Part shown: one piece after another, positions 60,635-64,000 of the stretch | Layout of the letters: every line of letters begins with the position of its first letter | Numbering within the stretch: the stretch's first letter is position 1 | From: Pseudomonas sp. | GTDB lineage: Bacteria; Pseudomonadota; Gammaproteobacteria; Pseudomonadales; Pseudomonadaceae | Reading direction: 5' to 3' | Assembly (NCBI RefSeq): GCF_030684895.1 | Contig: NZ_JAUXXP010000025.1 | Span: 62,001-126,000 of the forward strand | Length of the DNA: 64,000 bases | Made by a program: the position numbers and the translations under genes | The notes under the pieces: model-generated | Seen by the model: only the letters and a program-made list of their open reading frames with translations | Databases searched by the model: none | Told to the model about the DNA's origin: nothing

Positions 60635-61561
60635 TTATTGGCCGCCCCACACGGTGCCGGCCACGTTGACCACCGGTACGCCCACGGCATTGCCGTATTC
60701 GGTCCAGGAGCCGTCGTAGTTACGCACGTCGTAACCGAGGATTTTCTTCAGGGCGAACCAGGTGTGGCTGGAGCGCTCGCCGATGCGGCAGTAGGTGATG
60801 ATCGGCTTGCTGCCATCGATACCCACCGCGCCATAGACCTTTTTCAGCTCTTCAGCCGATTTGAAGGTGCCATCGGCAGCCACTGCCTGCCCCCAGGGCA
60901 CATTGACTGCACCTGGCACGTGGCCGGCGCGCACAGCCAGTTCCTGCACACCTTGCGGGGCAAAGACCTTGCCGTTGTATTCATCAGCGGAACGTATATC
61001 CACCAGTTGTACGTCGCTGCGTTTCTCTGCCGCTGCGAGCACGTCCGGGAGGAAGGCGCGCAGGTCTTTATTCGCCGCCTTGACTGTGACATTACCGGCT
61101 ACAGGCGTTTTCGCGCGGTTATCCAAGGCGCGTTTTTCTGCCTCCCACTTCACTCGGCCGCCATCGAGCAGTTTGACGTTGTCCACGCCATACACATCGA
61201 ACACCCAGGCGCCCCAGGCGGCGAACCAGTTGTTGTTATCGCCGTAGAGCACCGTGGTGGTGTCAGCAGAAATGCCTGATTTACGCAGCAACGCCTGGAA
61301 ATTTTCCTGGCTGGCGATATCACGGCGCACCGGATCAACCAGATCACGGTGCCAGGCAAAATTCACCGCACCGGGGATATGCCCACGCTCGTAAACGCCC
61401 GGTGCAACACTCACCTCGATGATCCGCACCTTGGGGTTGTTCAGGTTCTTTTCCAGCCACTCGGTACTGACCAGCACATCACTGGCGGCCAGCGCCTGAG
61501 CGGCTTGCAACAGCGTGGCAGCCGCCAGCAGGCCGGCACCCAACAGGTTTTTTATATTCAT
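60635..61561 (-). CDS. Periplasmic two-domain sulfurtransferase (rhodanese)
   Basis: A 308-residue protein with a signal peptide (MNIKNLLGAGLLAAATLLQAAQALA) and two rhodanese domains. The first, inactive domain contains RGHIPGAVNFAWHRDLVDP; the second has VQLVDIRSADEY, AGHVPGAVNVPWGQA and the active-site loop TYCRIGERSSHTWFAL with the catalytic Cys. It transfers sulfane sulfur (thiosulfate or 3-mercaptopyruvate type) outside the cytoplasm. It precedes the YeeE/YedE transporter gene, suggesting sulfur handover to uptake. Confidence 0.9.
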   Translation of the reverse strand: MNIKNLLGAGLLAAATLLQAAQALAASDVLVSTEWLEKNLNNPKVRIIEVSVAPGVYERGHIPGAVNFAWHRDLVDPVRRDIASQENFQALLRKSGISADTTTVLYGDNNNWFAAWGAWVFDVYGVDNVKLLDGGRVKWEAEKRALDNRAKTPVAGNVTVKAANKDLRAFLPDVLAAAEKRSDVQLVDIRSADEYNGKVFAPQGVQELAVRAGHVPGAVNVPWGQAVAADGTFKSAEELKKVYGAVGIDGSKPIITYCRIGERSSHTWFALKKILGYDVRNYDGSWTEYGNAVGVPVVNVAGTVWGGQ

Positions 61562-61665
61562 TTCACACTGCCTCAACGGTTATGAAACACGGCCAGGTGG
61601 CCCGTATTGGTTTACTGGTTTAGTAATCTGCTGCATGTCTTTTCTGCGCGCCCCTCCCTGTCGTG

Positions 61666-62901
61666 TCAGCCATACAGCGAAGGCGTGGGCGCCTTGCCGT
61701 TAAGTAACCAGTGCCCGAGATCGCGCACCTTGTAGTCGAGCGGGTCATGCAGGCTGTGCACGCGCACGTTGCGCCAGAAACGGTCGAAGCCGTACTTCGA
61801 GCTGGTGGCACTGGCGCCCATGCTTTCAAAAATGCGCGAGGTGATTTCCAGCGCTGCGCGCGCCGAAACCACCTTGGCTTCGCTGATGGCCAAGGCCACC
61901 TCAGCTCGCTCAGCCGCGGTCAATGCGGGTTTCTCCCAGGCGCTCTGCAGGCGTTGCGCGGCGTTATCGGCCAACAACTGGGCGCTGCGAAACAGCAGCC
62001 ACAGCTCGCCATAGCGCTGCTGGATATAGGGATCATCACTGGCCTGAGCCACCCCGGAAGCCGGCCAGGCACGGCTGTGTTCGCGGGTGTAACGCAGCGC
62101 GCCATCCAGCGCGCCCTGGGCATTGCCCAGGTACAACTGGGTCAGGATCAATTGCGACAGGCAGGCGCGTAGCGTGGTGCGCGGGCTTACGCCGCTGGGG
62201 CCGAGCAGCTCGCTGCTGTCGACAAACACATTCTCGAACTGCACCGTGCCGCTGTCGGTCTGGCGCTGGCCGAAACCATCCCAGTCATCATTCACCGCCA
62301 AGCCTTCTCGCTGCGTGGGCAGCACGATAAATACGCGGTCTTCCGGGTTGTGGCTGCGCGGCGCGCTGACCACCAGGGCATCGGCGCCCAAGGCACCTGA
62401 GCAGAACGACTTGCTGCCATTGAGCTCGTAATGCTCCTCACGGCGGCTGAGTTTCAAACGGGTATCGCGGCCGTTGCTGGCATTACCCCAGAACCAGCGC
62501 TCATGCACCGTGCGGCTCAACCAGTGGCGCTGCTGGTCGGGGCTGCCAAACAGCACAATGGTCGCCACTTGCAAGTGCTGAAAAGCAAACAGATGGGCCA
62601 GCGAGCTGTCCACGGCCGCCAGGTAACGGATGATCCGGTAGATCTCCGGCCACACCAGGCCCTGGCCGCCAAACTGCTGGGGAATGGCCAGGGTCAGCAG
62701 GCCGCTGTCACGCAACAGCTGGCGCTCGGCCTGGGCGCTGCCGCCCTGCCGATCACGCTGCACAGCGGTGGCCGCCAGCTTGCGCGCCAGGCGTTCGACC
62801 TTGCCGCTGCGGTTGGCAAACTCGCTGGGAAACAAGCGCACATCAAACAATGGAGCTGCGTTGTCGAAAGCCTGCTGACTGGTACGAAGCTCAACGGCCA
62901 T
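61666..62901 (-). CDS. SfnB/DszC-like acyl-CoA dehydrogenase-fold sulfur acquisition oxidoreductase
   Basis: A 411-residue flavin enzyme with the three-part acyl-CoA dehydrogenase fold (LTLAIPQQFGGQGLVWPEIYRII; FWGNASNGRDTRLKLS; C-terminal helices ending KYGFDRFWRNVRVHSLHDPLDYKVRDLG). The His-rich C-terminus without the usual dehydrogenase Glu is typical of DszC/SfnB-type flavin monooxygenases used to desulfurise organosulfur compounds. Position in a sulfur-starvation region supports this. The exact substrate is unknown. Confidence 0.88.
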   Translation of the reverse strand: MAVELRTSQQAFDNAAPLFDVRLFPSEFANRSGKVERLARKLAATAVQRDRQGGSAQAERQLLRDSGLLTLAIPQQFGGQGLVWPEIYRIIRYLAAVDSSLAHLFAFQHLQVATIVLFGSPDQQRHWLSRTVHERWFWGNASNGRDTRLKLSRREEHYELNGSKSFCSGALGADALVVSAPRSHNPEDRVFIVLPTQREGLAVNDDWDGFGQRQTDSGTVQFENVFVDSSELLGPSGVSPRTTLRACLSQLILTQLYLGNAQGALDGALRYTREHSRAWPASGVAQASDDPYIQQRYGELWLLFRSAQLLADNAAQRLQSAWEKPALTAAERAEVALAISEAKVVSARAALEITSRIFESMGASATSSKYGFDRFWRNVRVHSLHDPLDYKVRDLGHWLLNGKAPTPSLYG

Positions 62902-62903
62902 GG

Positions 62904-63230
62904 TTATCGCGCCTTCCAGCTAGCCGCATCAGGACCGTTGCCGGTTGTGCGCAGGCCGCCATCGGTAACCACAGCGTGAGCATTTTTTGCGTGTTGATTG
63001 CGACCTTGCGGCGGCAGCAAACGCACCTGATAAAGGCGCGGCGCAGAGGTCTGCTCGACAATAGCGGGATCTAACTGACCCCACAGCTGGCTACTCAACG
63101 GGGCAGCCTGCTGATGGCTGCTGCGCAGGTAGGTTGCGGCCTCGGCAGGCAACACACTGACCAGCCCCAGGCTCAGCGCCAGGCCCAGGCTCAATAGAGG
63201 ATGACGTTTAAATACGCAGCGATTGGGCAT
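62904..63230 (-). CDS. Small exported protein of unknown function
   Basis: A 108-residue protein starting MPNRCVFKRHPLLSLGLALS with signal peptide cleavage likely after LPAEAA. The mature part is polar, with no known domain. GAGG lies upstream of the ATG at 63230; in-frame starts 4-5 codons earlier are less likely. It is probably co-transcribed with the SfnB/DszC-like gene 2 bp downstream. Confidence 0.65.
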   Translation of the reverse strand: MPNRCVFKRHPLLSLGLALSLGLVSVLPAEAATYLRSSHQQAAPLSSQLWGQLDPAIVEQTSAPRLYQVRLLPPQGRNQHAKNAHAVVTDGGLRTTGNGPDAASWKAR

Positions 63231-63401
63231 GGCAGACCTCATCAAGGACGTGCCGGCCTTTTATGTAGGCCGGGTCACAACAAACTTCAGGAGTGAACTG
63301 GAAGTCCGGTGATCCGGTAGTGACAAGCTAAATGATCTAAAAAAGATGAGGCCAATAATTTTTAGGAATTAGCTTATGGGCATCACGCCTAAGCAAGGCT
63401 T

Positions 63402-63462
63402 ATTCTTTTTAGTTACTACAAAGTGAAAATAAATTCTTTTTAGGGATTACCAATAATCCCTA
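63402..63462. promoter_or_regulatory. Control region with direct repeats and a perfect dyad
   Basis: ATTCTTTTTAG occurs twice (63402-63412 and 63433-63443), 31 bp apart. TAGGGATTA (63441-63449) and TAATCCCTA (63454-63462) form a perfect 9-bp dyad. The same ATTCTTTTT element occurs at 54609. It lies in the 521-bp gap between the small exported protein and the OprD gene and may bind CysB or another sulfur regulator. Confidence 0.5.
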
Positions 63463-63506
63463 CAGTGCGCCCAAGCCGACAGCGGACCACCGCATCGGGC
63501 CTATAA

Positions 63507-63645
63507 CAGGCCGAGTGAAAACGTAGCGAGCGAAGGACAGGCAAGGCAAAAACAGGCGAGAAAGCGGAGTTTACGAGTTGTAAATGAGCATTTTGAGCCT
63601 GTTTTTAACGCCGCATGACCGAGCGCAGCAGTTTTCACCGGCCTG
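63507..63645 (+). repeat. Structured dispersed repeat, copy 3
   Basis: Outer arms CAGGCC..GTGAAAAC and GTTTTCAC.GGCCTG, inner arms AAAAACAGGC/GCCTGTTTTT, and core CGGAGTTTACGAGTTGTAAA. It lies 106 bp upstream of the OprD-family start. Confidence 0.88.
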
Positions 63646-63751
63646 ATAAAGGGGCTCCTTGATTCCGCTAAGACAGGTGCAACGCACACCGTCGGCCCGA
63701 GCCCCTCTGCAGCGCCACACACATAACAGACCTGCACTTGGAGCATTGAGC

Positions 63752-64000
63752 ATGAAAAAGACCACCCTGGCCCTGGCCATCACTTTGGCTGCCGTCGCCA
63801 ACCAGGCCACTGCGGCCGGTTTTATCGAAGACAGCAAAGCCACGCTGAACCTGCGCAACTTCTACTTCAACGCCGATAACCGCGAAAGCCAGGATGACGT
63901 AGGTCTGGCCGCTTCGCGCAGCTCGCAAGCCGAAGAGTGGGGTCAGGGCTTCCAGCTCAACTTTGTCTCGGGCTACACCCAGGGCACCGTTGGCTTTGGT
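63752..64000 (+). CDS. OprD-family outer membrane porin (3' truncated by window edge)
   Basis: The first 83 codons are visible: signal peptide [21 protein letters not shown], then [20 protein letters not shown] and [23 protein letters not shown], the conserved start of the 18-strand OprD barrel. GGAG lies upstream. OprD/Occ porins take up small anions or amino acids; placement beside sulfur genes hints at an organosulfur compound or sulfonate. Confidence 0.9.
   Translation, partial: MKKTTLALAITLAAVANQATAAGFIEDSKATLNLRNFYFNADNRESQDDVGLAASRSSQAEEWGQGFQLNFVSGYTQGTVGFG

Noticed and set aside
1..64000. CRISPR array
   Set aside because: No series of identical short direct repeats with regular spacers; the repeats found are palindromic and dispersed.

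Overview
The window is chromosomal DNA of a gamma-proteobacterium of the genus Pseudomonas. The evidence is high G+C with strong third-position bias, a phoQ-phoP-oprH locus, pcpS, a prc/EAL-CBS-GGDEF pair like PA3257-PA3258 of P. aeruginosa, a cysAWT-sbp-oscA block, OprD-type porins, and dispersed palindromic repeats of the kind common in the genus. The species cannot be named from sequence alone. No rRNA, prophage, IS element or CRISPR array is visible. Two tRNA genes (Val-UAC, Asp-GUC) are present.

Layout. 1-734: end of an AraC-type regulator. 886-2633: an A+T-rich two-gene cassette (DUF262 protein plus HEPN protein) that looks horizontally acquired and is the best candidate for a little-described defence or toxin system. 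3.0-7.5 kb: a small membrane protein, phoQ, phoP and oprH behind four exactly spaced PhoP-box-like half-sites, then an MFS transporter. 7.7-10 kb: pcpS and apeB. 10.2-16.5 kb: a GntR/UTRA regulator divergent from a six-gene overlapping operon (binding protein, cytoplasmic NPP-type phosphohydrolase, two permeases, ATPase, HAD phosphatase), probably for import and breakdown of an unidentified organophosphorus compound. 16.5-22.8 kb: zapE, lpd, an MFS exporter, a hotdog thioesterase, TetR and SDR genes. 23-26.6 kb: ahpF and ahpC with a match to the OxyR tetrad upstream, and a quinone reductase. 26.7-32.7 kb: prc, an EAL-CBS-GGDDF protein, an XRE/hypothetical/Sel1 operon and a solute-binding-like protein. 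32.7-41 kb: a DUF1232 protein, an FKBP lipoprotein, tRNAs, rdgC, a guanidine-II riboswitch with gdx, an MFS-acyltransferase fusion, azlCD and a DUF4010 membrane protein. 41-47 kb: a hydrolase pair, rmuC, a Sel1 protein and a Xre-RES toxin-antitoxin pair. 47-50 kb: ydbH-ynbE-ydbL. 50-64 kb: a sulfur-assimilation region with a complete sulfate transporter (sbp, cysT, cysW, cysA), oscA, a hydrolase, an atypical sigma-54 AAA+ protein, a second sulfate binding protein with two permeases but no ATPase, a YeeE/YedE sulfur transporter, a periplasmic sulfurtransferase, an SfnB/DszC-like oxidoreductase and the start of an OprD-family porin.

Beyond genes, four copies of a 120-165 bp structured repeat all lie in the same orientation. 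Three share a close core with compensatory stem changes, and the fourth is more diverged. Two intergenic sites combine palindromic DnaA boxes with a consensus IHF site. An intrinsic terminator at 7675-7698 has no recognised upstream gene and suggests an unannotated small RNA.
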